Source of the DNA: Thermus hydrothermalis
GTDB taxonomy: Bacteria > Deinococcota > Deinococci > Deinococcales > Thermaceae
Direction: 5' to 3'
Assembly (NCBI RefSeq): GCF_022760925.1
Contig: NZ_JAKTNT010000004.1
Span: forward strand, 101,497-165,496
DNA length: 64,000 bases
In this document: positions 1 through 10,961 of the stretch, piece by piece
Numbering within the stretch: the first letter of the stretch is position 1
How the letters are laid out: each line of letters opens with the position of its first letter
Translations under genes and position numbers: made by a program
The notes under the pieces: model-generated
Seen by the model: the letters and a program-made list of their open reading frames with translations, nothing else
The model's database searches: none
Told to the model about the DNA's origin: nothing

Positions 1-339
1 CATGCGGTTGATGAGGGCGTGGTCCTCGAGGAGGCGGAAAAGCCTCGGCCTTGGGTTTCCCTCCTGGGGCCTTGGGGTGAGGGTCCCCACCTCGGCGAAG
101 CCAAAGCCCAAGGCCCACCAGGCTCCCAGGGCGCGAGCGTCCTTGTCCATGCCCGCCGCCAGGCCCAAGGGGTTCGGAAAGGTGAGGCCCAGGGCCTCCA
201 CCGTAAGCCTCGGGTCCTCCACCCGAAGAAGCCTCGCCGGCGCCTCCAAAAGGGGCCCCCTTTCCGACCACCAGGCGAGGGCCTTCAGGGCAACCTCGTG
301 GGCCGTTTCCGGGTCCAGGGCGAAGAGGAGGCGGTGCAT
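1..339 (-). CDS. pyrD: Dihydroorotate dehydrogenase (quinone), N-terminal part
   Basis: Oxidises dihydroorotate to orotate in pyrimidine synthesis; class 2 enzymes pass electrons from FMN to membrane quinone. The 113 visible codons run off the left edge of the window. The diagnostic segment NPLGLAAGMDKDA (about residues 55-67), which begins the FMN barrel, is followed by GFGFAEVGTLTPRPQ, typical of the class 2 family. An in-frame ATG three codons upstream (position 348) is an alternative start; a GGAG lies 10 bases before the chosen ATG. It is transcribed divergently from the lipoprotein gene at 368. Confidence 0.88.
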   Translation of the reverse strand, partial: MHRLLFALDPETAHEVALKALAWWSERGPLLEAPARLLRVEDPRLTVEALGLTFPNPLGLAAGMDKDARALGAWWALGFGFAEVGTLTPRPQEGNPRPRLFRLLEDHALINRM

Positions 340-355
340 CCTTTCCATTCTCCGG

Positions 356-361
356 TAGAAT
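356..361 (+). promoter_or_regulatory. -10 element of a leaderless promoter (lipoprotein gene)
   Basis: TAGAAT lies exactly 6 bases before the GTG at 368, so transcription should begin on the start codon itself. No Shine-Dalgarno sequence fits the gap. No convincing -35 was seen. Confidence 0.5.
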
Positions 362-367
362 GGCCCC

Positions 368-889
368 GTGCGGAAGACGCGCTTTTCCCTTCTCATCCTG
401 GCTACCCTCCTCGCCGCCTGTAGCTACACCTTCACCGTGGACCTGGGCTCCACAAAACTCAACCTAGACGGCCTCCCTCCCACAAACCCCTTTGGGGAGC
501 CCTACGTGGTCTACCCCACAACGCCCCTCACCCTAACCCCCCCTCCCTTGGATGCGGTGCGGGCCCTGGAGGTGAAAGGGATAGCCAGGGCTAACCTGGC
601 CCTAAAGGCGCGTGTCCTCGTCTACGCCCGCGCCCAAGAACCCGGATCCGAATGCTACGCCACGAGCCAGTTTGTTCTTTGCCCCGCCAGCAAGGCCGGG
701 GAGAGGGTGGGAACCCTGGACTTCGGAGGTCGGGCAGAAACCCCCTTTACCCTCGCGGGGGATACCCTGCTCCAGGGCCTACGCCATGGGCGACTCTGGT
801 TGGGCGTGGCCGTGGAGGGCAACGTGCCGCCCGGCCTTGGTGAAATCCGTTTGGAGGAGATGAAGGCCCACGTCACCGTGGGACTCTAG
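368..889 (+). CDS. Predicted lipoprotein of unknown function
   Basis: 173 residues. The N-terminus MRKTRFSLLILATLLAAC is a lipoprotein signal with a lipobox LAAC and the lipidated cysteine at residue 18, so the product should be membrane-anchored outside the cytoplasm. The mature part is proline-rich at first (residues 37-60) and then appears to be beta-rich. It has two further cysteines near the middle, at ECYA and VLCP, which could form a disulfide. I recognise no family. It lies between pyrD (divergent) and lon, with its own -10 element immediately upstream. Confidence 0.75.
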   Translation: MRKTRFSLLILATLLAACSYTFTVDLGSTKLNLDGLPPTNPFGEPYVVYPTTPLTLTPPPLDAVRALEVKGIARANLALKARVLVYARAQEPGSECYATSQFVLCPASKAGERVGTLDFGGRAETPFTLAGDTLLQGLRHGRLWLGVAVEGNVPPGLGEIRLEEMKAHVTVGL

Positions 890-905
890 GCCTCCTTTGT
901 GCCCT

Positions 906-923
906 CGGGCGCTAAAGCGCCCG
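906..923 (+). terminator. Hairpin after the lipoprotein gene
   Basis: CGGGCGC-taaa-GCGCCCG makes a 7-bp stem with a 4-base loop, 17 bases after the lipoprotein stop codon. There is no T-tract, so it may be a weak terminator or only an RNA-stabilising hairpin. Confidence 0.35.
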
Positions 924-948
924 CCCCCTGCCTTATCATGGAAGGCAG

Positions 949-3332
<2,384 letters not shown>

Positions 3333-3336
<4 letters not shown>

Positions 3337-3890
3337 GGCAACGCCTCCTTTCGGTTGGCGTTCACAAACACCTCCCGGCCAAACCGGGCCACCACCTCTT
3401 CTGGCGCCACGAGGGTAGCCCCCAGGGCCTCCACTACCCGCCGCAGGAGGAAGTCCCCCTCCCGGATCTGCCCTTCCACCTGGGGCAGGCAGTCCTTGTG
3501 GTAAAAGGCCATGAGGGGTTCCAGGTGGCCTTCCGGGTTCACCGGCACCACCACGGGGTAGGAGGACTCTAGGGCCTTTTCATAGAGGAAGTCCCAGTAG
3601 GCTTGGGAAAGGAAGGGAAGGTCCGTGGCCGCCACCGCCACCCAAGGGTTTTGGGCGTGGACCAAGGCCGAGTGGAGCCCAGAGAGGCTATCCGCCCCTG
3701 GAAGGAGGTCCGGGTATACGGGCACGCCAAAGCCCTCGTAGGGGCGGTTCGCCACGATAAAGCGCTCCTTCGCCCCCGAAAGGCTTTCCAGAACCCAAGC
3801 CAACAGGGGCTTTCCCCGGTAGGGGAAAAGGGCCTTGTCTTCCCCAAAGCGCCTAGACCTTCCCCCGGCAAGGACCGCCCCGCTGTACAC
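3333..3890 (-). CDS. mobA: Molybdenum cofactor guanylyltransferase
   Basis: 185 residues. Transfers GMP from GTP to molybdopterin to make the bis-MGD type cofactor. The N-terminal nucleotide-binding loop LAGGRSRRFGEDKAL (about residues 7-21) and the following PYRGKPLLAWVLESL are the MobA/NTP-transferase signature; ATDLPFL further on holds the metal-binding aspartate. The start is GTG, exactly 6 bases after a TAAACT -10 hexamer. It is not obviously in an operon with molybdenum genes here. MobA and related nucleotidyltransferases can be confused, but the length and loop fit MobA. Confidence 0.85.
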
Positions 3891-3896
3891 GCCCCC

Positions 3897-3902
3897 AGTT
3901 TA
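3897..3902 (-). promoter_or_regulatory. -10 element of a leaderless promoter (mobA)
   Basis: Reads TAAACT on the minus strand, followed by six bases and then the GTG start, placing the predicted transcription start on the first base of the codon. Confidence 0.5.
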
Positions 3903-3918
3903 CCGCCCCCCACCGCCC

Positions 3919-4803
3919 CTAAAGCCTTGCCGCAAGCCCCTTTGCCAGAAGGGGCGCATACAGAAAGCCCGTGGAGCCAAAGCCCGTGAGGGCATACCCT
4001 CCCTCCACGGGAAAGAGGTAAGGAAGACCCTCCCCTGGCCCAGAAAGACGGAAGCGCACCCCCCGCCAGGCGGAGGCCACCTGGGGCCGGTAGCCCACCA
4101 GGGCCTCCGCCCCTTCCAAGAGCCACGCCACCTCCCCCTCCGTGGGGGGCGGAGGGTCTGGACCTTCCCCCTCGGGCAGGTAGCTTCCCCCAAGGGCGCT
4201 TCCCGCCAGATAGACCCGGTAGCTTAGGGCCCGGGGGAAGTAGTCCAAAAGGGTGAGCACCAGGCCCGGGATGTGCCGGCCCAGGAGGCCAAGGAGGTGC
4301 GCCCCCCGCCCACCCCCGGCGTAGACCAAGATCTCACCCCGCACCTTCTCCCCGCCTTCCAAGCGTAGGTAAGGGGGCTCCCAGGCCAAAACCCGCCCCT
4401 TTAGGAGGGGCACCCCCTGGGCCAAGCGTTCCAAGAGGGGCCTGGGCTCCAGCCAAAAGGCCTCTTCCAGCACCACGCCCCCGCCCTCCCAGCGGTGCCT
4501 AAGCCCCCCAAGCCGCTCCGCCACCCTATCCCGGTCCTTCTCGGGCACGGGGCGGTAAACGCCGAGGTGAAGGGGAGCAAAGCGGCCGTAGAAGGCGAGG
4601 GCTGCTTCCAAGGCCCTCTCCCCCTCTTCCGCCAAGGTGAAGCGCCGCCCCCTTAGGGGGTTCACCAGGGCCACAGGGGGGCGGCTCGCCTCCCCTAGGG
4701 CCTCCGCCACCACCAGCACGGAACGCCCCGCCTCCCAAAGGAGGCGGGCCAGGGTAAGCCCCGCCACCCCGGCCCCCAGGACCACCAGCTCCGCTTCCCG
4801 CAT
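3919..4803 (-). CDS. FAD-dependent oxidoreductase (DAO family)
   Basis: 294 residues. The N-terminal ELVVLGAGVAGLTLARLLWEAG is the dinucleotide-binding GxGxxG fold that holds the FAD adenosine. The C-terminal GGYALTGFGSTGFLYAPLLA resembles the second FAD-contact motif of the D-amino-acid oxidase/glycine oxidase family. The substrate cannot be told from sequence. The start ATG overlaps the TGA of the upstream membrane protein by one base, indicating coupled translation. Longer in-frame versions would overlap that gene heavily and are not favoured. Confidence 0.75.
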   Translation of the reverse strand: MREAELVVLGAGVAGLTLARLLWEAGRSVLVVAEALGEASRPPVALVNPLRGRRFTLAEEGERALEAALAFYGRFAPLHLGVYRPVPEKDRDRVAERLGGLRHRWEGGGVVLEEAFWLEPRPLLERLAQGVPLLKGRVLAWEPPYLRLEGGEKVRGEILVYAGGGRGAHLLGLLGRHIPGLVLTLLDYFPRALSYRVYLAGSALGGSYLPEGEGPDPPPPTEGEVAWLLEGAEALVGYRPQVASAWRGVRFRLSGPGEGLPYLFPVEGGYALTGFGSTGFLYAPLLAKGLAARL

Positions 4804-5135
4804 CAAAAGCGGAACCCTTCCCCCTCCTTCCGGCAAAGCCCCCGGGCGGCCAGGCCCTCCAAGAGCGCCTGGGCCTCCCCTTCCCCCATGTAAGGGGAGA
4901 GGTCTTCCGGGCGCAAGAAGCCGCCCCGCCGCCAGGCCTCCTTCATGGCAAGCCGCTCTAAAGCCGCTGGGGAAGGCCCTTGGGAAAGCACCCGCCCCTG
5001 CCAGCGGGCCACGCCCAGGTAGCCCAAAAAGGCCGCCCCCAAGGCCAAGACAAGGCCAAAAGCGGAAAACCCTAAGCCCGCCCACAGGAGGAGGAAAAGG
5101 GCCAAGGCGGCGCTTAGGGGAAGGACCCGGGCCAC
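4803..5135 (-). CDS. Small membrane protein with soluble C-terminal domain
   Basis: 110 residues. Two hydrophobic helices (about residues 5-22 and 25-41) are followed by a soluble region with a helical pattern (ALERLAMKEAWRRGGFLRPEDL) that could be a small winged-helix domain. No family is recognised. The GTG start has GGAGG spaced 4 bases upstream and follows the miaB stop codon by 9 bases, and its stop is coupled to the FAD oxidoreductase, so miaB, this gene and the oxidoreductase appear to form one operon. Confidence 0.65.
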   Translation of the reverse strand: MARVLPLSAALALFLLLWAGLGFSAFGLVLALGAAFLGYLGVARWQGRVLSQGPSPAALERLAMKEAWRRGGFLRPEDLSPYMGEGEAQALLEGLAARGLCRKEGEGFRF

Positions 5136-5144
5136 GCCGCCTCC

Positions 5145-6467
5145 TTAGGCCACCGGCAGGGGAATGGGCGCGGGCTCCCTGGCCCCCACCACCTCGCCGA
5201 AGAGGAGGTGGGGCGTGGCCTGCTTGACCTCCACCTGGTAAAGGCCCGGGGTGGGAGCTTGGGCGGCGGGGATGAGGACCGGATGGTTCCCCCGGTCGTG
5301 CCCCTGGGCAAAGCCCTCCTCCTTGGCCTGGCCCCGCACCAGGACCTCCACGGTCTTCCCCACCCACTCCAGGTTGCGGCGGTAGCTCCACTCCTTCTGC
5401 TTCTCAATGAGGCGCATCAGCCTTTCCACCTTCACCTCCCGGGGCAGGTCCTGGAAGTGCTTGTAGGCGGGGGTACCGGGGCGGGGGGAGTAGATGAACA
5501 TGTAGGCCTGGTCATAGCCCACCTCATCGTAGAGGGAGAGGGTTTCCTGGAAGTCTTCCTCCGTTTCCCCGGGGAAGCCCACGATGATGTCGGTGGAGAG
5601 AACTGCATCGGGCAACAGCTCCCGGATGCGCCGGATCCTTTCCAGATAGTGGGCCCGGCGGTACTCCCGGGCCATGCGCCTAAGCACCCGGTCCGAGCCT
5701 GACTGCACGGGGAGGTGGATGTAGCGGCAGATGGCGGGGGTTTCGGCGATGGCCTCGAGGATGTCGTCGGTGAAGTTCACCGGGTGGCTCGTGAGGAACC
5801 GCACCCTGGGGATGCCCATCTGCCCCACCATCCGCAAAAGCTCGGCGAAGCTCGGGTAGCCCGGCTGGTCCTTGCCGTAGGAGTTCACGTTCTGGCCGAG
5901 AAGGGTAACCTCCACCACCCCCGCCTTCTTCAGAAGCTCAATCTCCTTCAGGATGAGGTCGGGGTGGCGGGAGACCTCGGGACCCCTGGTGGTGGGGACG
6001 ATACAGTAGGTGCAGTGGTGGTTGCACCCCCGGATGATGGTCACGTGGGCGGAAAGGGCCCCCTTGGGGGGTGGGGGAATGTAGTCCAGGAGGTCGTCCC
6101 GGAAGGTGAGGTCAAAGAAGCGCTCGTTTTGCTTCAGGGCCTCGGGCAAGGAGGTGAGGGCCCCCGGGCCCAAGAGGATGTCCACGCCGAACTTCTTGGC
6201 CATCTGCTGGCCCTCGTCCAGCTGGGCCAGACAGCCCATCATGCCCACGAGAAGGCCCCGCCTCTCCTTCTCCTTGCGAAGCTGGCCCAAAAGGGAGCGC
6301 ACCTTCTCCACCGGCTTGCCCCGCACGGCGCAGGTGTTCACCAGGACGAAGTCCGCCTCCTCCACCGAGTCCACCAGCTCCCACCCCAGGCTCACCAACT
6401 CGCTCGCCACCAGGTGGGAATCGTACTCGTTCATCTGGCAACCGTAGGTAATGATGTGCGCGCGCAT
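5145..6467 (-). CDS. miaB: tRNA (2-methylthio-N6-isopentenyladenosine-37) methylthiotransferase
   Basis: 440 residues. Adds the methylthio group to i6A37 in tRNAs that read codons starting with U; the i6A itself is made by MiaA, whose gene lies at 50.4 kb. An N-terminal UPF0004 domain starts with [14 protein letters not shown] and holds one iron-sulfur cluster (cysteines near 10, 46 and 80). The radical SAM domain has the CxxxCxxC motif in [20 protein letters not shown]-terminal TRAM domain covers about residues 365-435. AGGAGG lies 3 bases before the ATG. The leader is about 45 bases, from a TACACT -10 element. Confidence 0.96.
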   Translation of the reverse strand: MRAHIITYGCQMNEYDSHLVASELVSLGWELVDSVEEADFVLVNTCAVRGKPVEKVRSLLGQLRKEKERRGLLVGMMGCLAQLDEGQQMAKKFGVDILLGPGALTSLPEALKQNERFFDLTFRDDLLDYIPPPPKGALSAHVTIIRGCNHHCTYCIVPTTRGPEVSRHPDLILKEIELLKKAGVVEVTLLGQNVNSYGKDQPGYPSFAELLRMVGQMGIPRVRFLTSHPVNFTDDILEAIAETPAICRYIHLPVQSGSDRVLRRMAREYRRAHYLERIRRIRELLPDAVLSTDIIVGFPGETEEDFQETLSLYDEVGYDQAYMFIYSPRPGTPAYKHFQDLPREVKVERLMRLIEKQKEWSYRRNLEWVGKTVEVLVRGQAKEEGFAQGHDRGNHPVLIPAAQAPTPGLYQVEVKQATPHLLFGEVVGAREPAPIPLPVA

Positions 6468-6540
6468 ACGCCTCCTAGGGCTACCGGGGGGATCCCGGAC
6501 CCTGCGCTATCTAGTGTAGCAAGCCCTTACCAAGTGCCTC

Positions 6541-6928
6541 CCCTTAGCCTTTCAGGCCAGTCCTCTCCAAAAGCCCGCAGCACTCCCACCACCGCCTCCC
6601 GTAACGTCTGAAACGCTCATAGCACCGCCGCGGCATCCCATGCCCCTTCACCACCGCCACACCCCCTCCACGGGATGGCGGTACGGACCGGATGCTGGCA
6701 GGCACCCCACTTCCCTTCGGCACCCAGCGCACCCTAGTAGCGGGCCCAGGGCAAAGCAACCCTCGTCTAGATAGGCCACCCTTATACCTCCACAGATTGA
6801 GACCCTTTCCCTCTTCCTCCAACACGCCTCCACCACCTCGGGGGTAGGCCTCTCCAGGAGGTCTCCCCAAAGCCGGATCTTCTCCCGCGCCTTGGCGTCT
6901 TGGGAAAGGCGCAGGAGCGCTTGGTTTT
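6541..6928 (-). pseudogene. Decayed transposase-like fragment
   Basis: No intact ORF of the right kind is present, but pieces of one protein appear in shifted minus-strand frames. They run from 6928 down: LSQDAKAREKIRLWGDLLER and PTPEVVEACWRKRERVS, then RVAYLDEGCFALGPLLG, then in another frame RVRWVPKGSGVPASI, then an end resembling LRAFGEDWPERLRGG. The YLDEGxF.LGP..R..W.PKG pattern is that of IS630/Tc1-like DDE transposases around the second aspartate. Terminal repeats were not found. It fills the gap between miaB and the CBS gene. Confidence 0.45.
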
Positions 6929-7008
6929 AAGGCGAGTCCTAAGGAGCGCCGAGGTTGGAATGATAGGGCATGGGGACTTAGCGCTGACCTCTAGAGGAGA
7001 ACCGGGTC

Positions 7009-7644
7009 CTAGGGCCGAAGAAGATGCAGGCCCGAGGCGAGAAGGCGCTGCCGCAGGGGTCTTGTGTCCAAGGCTCCCACCTGCAGGAGAAGCCTGAACC
7101 CGAGCCTCCCCGCTTCCGGATAGACGTGAAGACCCACCAGGGGAGTACGGGTGGCCCGCAAAGCCTGGAGAACGGTCACAATCCCTTCCAGGTCGGGCAC
7201 CAGGAGCTCTAACCGGCTTGCCGGTGCTTGCGGACGGAGGAGGGCCAGAAGACCCCGCAGGAGGTCGTAGGCGGTAACCATACCCAGAAGACGCCCCTCC
7301 TCCACCACCGGCATGCCCCCGATGCGAACGCTCTCCATGCGCAAGGCCACCTCCTCCGGGGGCTCGTCCGGATGGGCCACGGGAACGGTCTGGAGAAAGC
7401 GAGCCAACGGAGCTTTCAGGTCCGCCCGATGGTGCATGGGAGCCCAAGGAGCCAGGAGCAAGCGGAGCTGGCGCTCCCCCAAAAGCCCCAAATAGCGCTG
7501 CCCCTCCACCACGGGTAGGTAGCGCACCCCCGTCTGCGCCATCAGGCGGTGGGCCTCCTCTAGGGACATCTGGGGCCCAGCCACCACCAGCTCGGTCCGC
7601 ATGAGATCCTTGAGTAGTGGAGCGCCCATGGGTCCCCAACTCAT
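7009..7644 (-). CDS. CBS-domain pair protein with ACT-like C-terminus
   Basis: 211 residues. Two CBS motifs (about residues 15-70, ending YLPVVEGQRYLGLLGERQL, and 75-130, with GGMPVVEEGRLLGMVTAYDLL) form a Bateman module that normally binds adenosine nucleotides. A C-terminal segment of about 70 residues (ELLVPDLEGIVTVLQALRA...) has the ACT-fold pattern, as in AcuB-like proteins. The chosen ATG has TTGACA, 17 bases, CATCAT and 6 bases in front of it. A longer start at 7665 would sit inside this promoter. The function is probably sensory; the ligand is unknown. Confidence 0.75.
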   Translation of the reverse strand: MSWGPMGAPLLKDLMRTELVVAGPQMSLEEAHRLMAQTGVRYLPVVEGQRYLGLLGERQLRLLLAPWAPMHHRADLKAPLARFLQTVPVAHPDEPPEEVALRMESVRIGGMPVVEEGRLLGMVTAYDLLRGLLALLRPQAPASRLELLVPDLEGIVTVLQALRATRTPLVGLHVYPEAGRLGFRLLLQVGALDTRPLRQRLLASGLHLLRP

Positions 7645-7650
7645 AGCTTG

Positions 7651-7679
7651 ATGATGGGATAGCATTGACCATATGTCAA
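7651..7679 (-). promoter_or_regulatory. Promoter and possible operator of the CBS-domain gene
   Basis: The minus strand has TTGACA (7674-7679), a 17-base spacer and CATCAT (7651-7656), ending 6 bases before the ATG. The -35 overlaps a perfect inverted repeat TTGAC-N5-GTCAA at 7665-7679, where a repressor could bind. Confidence 0.5.
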
Positions 7680-7756
7680 GTTAACCTATTACACTAGGCT
7701 TTTACTGCCGAGTTTTATAGCCCATCCATGGGCAGAATGTGCCTTTTCTGCACACA

Positions 7757-7791
7757 AGAATAGCCACGGAAGGCCATCAAGCCTTCCGTGG
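7757..7791 (-). terminator. Intrinsic terminator after the E1 beta gene
   Basis: An 11-bp perfect stem CCACGGAAGGC / GCCTTCCGTGG (7764-7774 and 7781-7791) with a 6-base loop, followed on the minus strand by CTATTCTTG. It lies 14 bases past the E1 beta stop codon. Confidence 0.75.
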
Positions 7792-7804
7792 GGTTACGCC
7801 GGGC

Positions 7805-8800
7805 CTAATGGGTTATCACCCGGCGCAAAGCTGCGAGAACCCTTTTCGCGTTGGGGCGGTAGAGGTGCTCAATGGCGCTAAAGGGCGGGTAGGGGGCGTC
7901 GTACCCCGCCACCCGCACCACGGGGGCCTCCAGGTAGTCTATGGCCCCCTCGGCGATGCGGGCGGCGATCTCCGCCCCGAAGCCCCCGGTGCGCATGGCC
8001 TCGTAGACCACGATGGCCCTGCCCGTTTCCTTCACGGCGGAAAGGAGGGTGTCCTCGTCCAGGGGCACCAGGGTTTCCAGGTCCACCACCATGACCTCCA
8101 CCCCTTCCCTCTTCGCCACCTCCGCCGCCTCCAGCATCACCTCCACCATACCCCCGTAGCCGATGAGGGTGGCCGCCTTTCCTTCCCTCAGGATGCGGGC
8201 CTTGCCCAGGGGAAGGGTGTAGTAGCCCTCGGGCACCTCGGCCTTCGCGCCCCGGTAGAGCTTGATGGCCTCCAGGAAAAACACGGGGTCCGGGTCCTCA
8301 ATGGCGGCGAGGAGAAGCCCCTTGGCCCTTTCGGGACTCGAGGGGATGACCACCTTCACCCCCGGCGTGTGGCAAAGGATGGCCTCCGGGGAGTCGGCGT
8401 GCTGTTCGGGGGTGTGCACGCCCCCGCCATAGGGAGCCCGCACCACCACGGGCAACCCCACCCGGCCCCGGCTGCGGTGCCGCCAACGCCCCAGGTGGGA
8501 GAGGATCTGGTCCAAGGCGGGGTAAAGGAAGCCGGCGAACTGGATCTCCGCCACGGGGCGCATGCCGCCCATGGCCAGGCCGATGGCCAGGCCCAGGATG
8601 CCGCTTTCCGCCAAGGGGGTGTCAAAGACCCGGTTCTCTCCGTACTTTCCTTGCAAGCCCTCCGTGACCCGGAACACCCCCCCAAGCCGCCCCACGTCCT
8701 CCCCAAAGACCAGGACCCGCTCGTCCCGGGCGAGGGCCAGGTCCAGGGCCTCGTTGATGGCCTGGACCATGTTGAGGACGCGCGCCTTTTCCTTCACCAT
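7805..8800 (-). CDS. 2-oxoacid dehydrogenase E1 component, beta subunit
   Basis: 331 residues. Beta half of the heterotetrameric thiamine-diphosphate E1 that decarboxylates pyruvate or branched-chain 2-oxoacids. Typical features are [50 protein letters not shown], the [21 protein letters not shown] loop and the C-terminal transketolase domain with [13 protein letters not shown]. It overlaps the alpha gene by 7 bases. A terminator follows directly, so no E2 (acyltransferase) or E3 (lipoamide dehydrogenase) gene is in this operon; the E1 must use partners encoded elsewhere. Pyruvate versus branched-chain specificity cannot be decided by eye. Confidence 0.9.
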   Translation of the reverse strand: MVKEKARVLNMVQAINEALDLALARDERVLVFGEDVGRLGGVFRVTEGLQGKYGENRVFDTPLAESGILGLAIGLAMGGMRPVAEIQFAGFLYPALDQILSHLGRWRHRSRGRVGLPVVVRAPYGGGVHTPEQHADSPEAILCHTPGVKVVIPSSPERAKGLLLAAIEDPDPVFFLEAIKLYRGAKAEVPEGYYTLPLGKARILREGKAATLIGYGGMVEVMLEAAEVAKREGVEVMVVDLETLVPLDEDTLLSAVKETGRAIVVYEAMRTGGFGAEIAARIAEGAIDYLEAPVVRVAGYDAPYPPFSAIEHLYRPNAKRVLAALRRVITH

Positions 8801-9834
8801 ACCTCCTCCACGTGCAGGCCTTGGCGCAAGGCCTCCCAGGCCCGTTTTTGGTCAGGCCCCATCTCGGCATAAACGTGTTCCACGATCTCCTCGGGCCGGG
8901 GCTCGGAGACGCTATCCGCCAGGGCGAGCTCCCTCTGGAACTCCTCCTCCAACGCCTGGAAAAGCGCCTCCTCTTTCCCCTCGTCCCATAGCCCCCTTTC
9001 CTCCAAGGCCCTCCGCAGGCGCAAAACAGGGTCTTTCTGCCGCCAAGCCTCTTCCTCCTCCTTGGAGCGGTAGCGGGAGGGGTCGTCGGAGGTGGTGTGG
9101 GGGGCGAGGCGGTAGGTGAGGGCCTCGAGGAGGGTGGGCCCCTCTCCTCGCCTCGCCCTCTCCACCGCCTTCTTGGCCTCCAGGTAGACGGCGATGGCGT
9201 CGTTCCCGTCCACCACCACCCCGGGCATGCCGTAGCCTTCGGCCCTTTGGGCGATGTACTCCACCCGCATCTGCCGGCTTTTGGGGACGCTGATGGCGTA
9301 GCCGTTGTTCTGCACCAGGAAGACCACCGGGGCCTGGAAGACGGCGGCGAAGTTGAGCCCCTCGTGGAAGTCCCCCTCGCTCGTCCCCCCGTCCCCGATG
9401 CTGGTGGCCACCACCCAGCCCTCCCCCCGGTAACGGCCCGCCAGGGCGAGCCCCACCGCCTGGGGGATCTGGGTGGCGATGGGGATATAGGGGTTCACCG
9501 CCCGCACCCCCTCGGGGAAGCGCCAGCCGGCGGGGTGGGCCCGCCAGTAGAGGATGAGGGTGTGGATGGGAAGCCCCCGGGTGAGGAGCAGGGCGCTTTC
9601 CCGGTAGCTCGGCACCACCCAGTCCCCCTCCCCCAGGGCCAGGCCCACCCCCACCTGGGCCGCCTCCTGCCCCATGAAGGGGGCGTAAACCCCAAGCCGC
9701 CCCTGCCGTTGCAGGGTCAGGGCCTTCTCGTCAAAGAACCGGGCCCGCCGCATGGCCCGGTAGAGGGCGAGGGCTTCCTCGGCCCCCAAGGGGAACTCCC
9801 CCTTTTCCAGGTACTGGACCACTTTAGGCTTCAC
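8794..9834 (-). CDS. 2-oxoacid dehydrogenase E1 component, alpha subunit
   Basis: 346 residues. Carries the thiamine-diphosphate motif GDGGTSEGD...NN (residues 147-177) that binds Mg and the diphosphate, and the phosphorylation-loop region [12 protein letters not shown] found in E1 alpha subunits. It differs considerably from the T. thermophilus branched-chain E1 alpha I remember, so it may be a paralogue with another substrate. The GTG start is exactly 6 bases after TAAACT. The upstream aminotransferase stop overlaps its first codons. Confidence 0.9.
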   Translation of the reverse strand: MKPKVVQYLEKGEFPLGAEEALALYRAMRRARFFDEKALTLQRQGRLGVYAPFMGQEAAQVGVGLALGEGDWVVPSYRESALLLTRGLPIHTLILYWRAHPAGWRFPEGVRAVNPYIPIATQIPQAVGLALAGRYRGEGWVVATSIGDGGTSEGDFHEGLNFAAVFQAPVVFLVQNNGYAISVPKSRQMRVEYIAQRAEGYGMPGVVVDGNDAIAVYLEAKKAVERARRGEGPTLLEALTYRLAPHTTSDDPSRYRSKEEEEAWRQKDPVLRLRRALEERGLWDEGKEEALFQALEEEFQRELALADSVSEPRPEEIVEHVYAEMGPDQKRAWEALRQGLHVEEVW

Positions 9835-10948
9835 GGGGGGAGTTTACCACACGCCCAAGCCGCTCCAGCGCCAGGGCAAGCTCCTCCTCGCTCTTGCAGA
9901 AGGCGAAGCGGAAGAGGTCCTGAGGGGCATTTTCCCGGTAAAAGGCGGAAGCGGGGATGAGGGCCACCTTCGCCTCCCGCACGAGCCAAAAAGCGTCCAA
10001 GCCCGGAAGCTCGGCCATGAGGAAGTAGGTCCCCTGGGGGAGGAAAACCCTAAGCCCCAAGGACCTCAGGCCCTCCACCAAGAGGTCCCGCCGCTTCCTG
10101 TAGCTTTCCCGCAAGGCCTCGTAGTACCCTTCCCGCCGCGCCACCCTCAAGGCCTCCGCCACCCCCGCCTGCAAGGGGGTGGGGGCGGAAAAGCTCGTCC
10201 ACTGGCGCATCCCCGCCAGGGTGGGCATAAACTCGGGCGGGCCCACGATCCAGCCCACCCGGTAGCCCGTGGCCTCGAGGCGCTTCCCGGCGCTCCCCAC
10301 GGTGAAGGTGCGCTCGGGGGCGAAGTCCCTGAGGCGCTTAGGCCGCTCCCCGAAGTAAAGCTCATCGTAGACCTCGTCGGAGATGAGGAAGAGGCCGTGC
10401 CTCCGGGCGAGCTCGGCCACCGCCTTGAGCTCGCCCTCGCCGAAGACCAGGCCCGTGGGGTTCATGGGGGCGTTGAGGAGGAGGGCCCGGGTCCTCGGGG
10501 TAATGGCCCTTTCCAGGGCGGCGAGGTCCAAGCGGAAGCCCTCTGGGGTCAGGTCCAGGCGCACGAGCCGCGCCTCCGCCCCCGCCAGGAAGGCGTCGGG
10601 CAAGTAGACGTCAAAAAAAGGCTCTAGGACCACCACCTCCTCCCCCGGCCCCGCCAGGCTTTGGAGGAGGACGTAGAGGGCCTCCGTGGCCCCCGAGGTC
10701 ACCACCACGCCCTCGGGCGCCACGCCGAACTCCTCCGCCAAGGCCTCCCGCAAAAGGGGAAGGCCCGCTGGGGGGGCGTACTGGTCGTACCGCCCCAAGG
10801 CCCGCCCCACCGCCTCCAGGAGGAAGGGGGGCGGGGGGTTGGAGGGGAAGCCCTGCCCCAGGTTCACCGCCCCGAGCTCCCTCGCCAGGGCGCTCATCTT
10901 GGGGAAAATGCTCTCCTTCGCCGCCTGGGTCCGGGGGTGGAGCCGCAT
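9824..10948 (-). CDS. PLP aminotransferase, glutamine/methionine/kynurenine type
   Basis: 374 residues, fold-type I class I aminotransferase that exchanges an amino group between glutamine or a large amino acid and a 2-oxoacid. It closely matches the T. thermophilus glutamine:phenylpyruvate aminotransferase as I recall it, from MRLHPRT at the start to [12 protein letters not shown] at the end. The PLP lysine is in VGSAGKRLEATGYRVGW; NAPMNPTG and SDEVYDELYF are the other cofactor motifs. It overlaps the E1 alpha gene by 11 bases, which suggests a joint job in oxoacid metabolism. TAAACT lies 7 bases before the ATG. Confidence 0.92.
   Translation of the reverse strand: MRLHPRTQAAKESIFPKMSALARELGAVNLGQGFPSNPPPPFLLEAVGRALGRYDQYAPPAGLPLLREALAEEFGVAPEGVVVTSGATEALYVLLQSLAGPGEEVVVLEPFFDVYLPDAFLAGAEARLVRLDLTPEGFRLDLAALERAITPRTRALLLNAPMNPTGLVFGEGELKAVAELARRHGLFLISDEVYDELYFGERPKRLRDFAPERTFTVGSAGKRLEATGYRVGWIVGPPEFMPTLAGMRQWTSFSAPTPLQAGVAEALRVARREGYYEALRESYRKRRDLLVEGLRSLGLRVFLPQGTYFLMAELPGLDAFWLVREAKVALIPASAFYRENAPQDLFRFAFCKSEEELALALERLGRVVNSPREA
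9841..9846 (-). promoter_or_regulatory. -10 element of a leaderless promoter (E1 alpha)
   Basis: TAAACT, then CCCCCC, then the GTG start. The element lies inside the end of the aminotransferase gene. Confidence 0.45.
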
Positions 10949-10955
10949 AAATATG

Positions 10956-10961
10956 AGTTTA
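10956..10961 (-). promoter_or_regulatory. -10 element fused to the tpiA stop codon (aminotransferase)
   Basis: TAAACT on the minus strand begins with the TAA stop of tpiA and lies 7 bases before the aminotransferase ATG. Confidence 0.45.
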
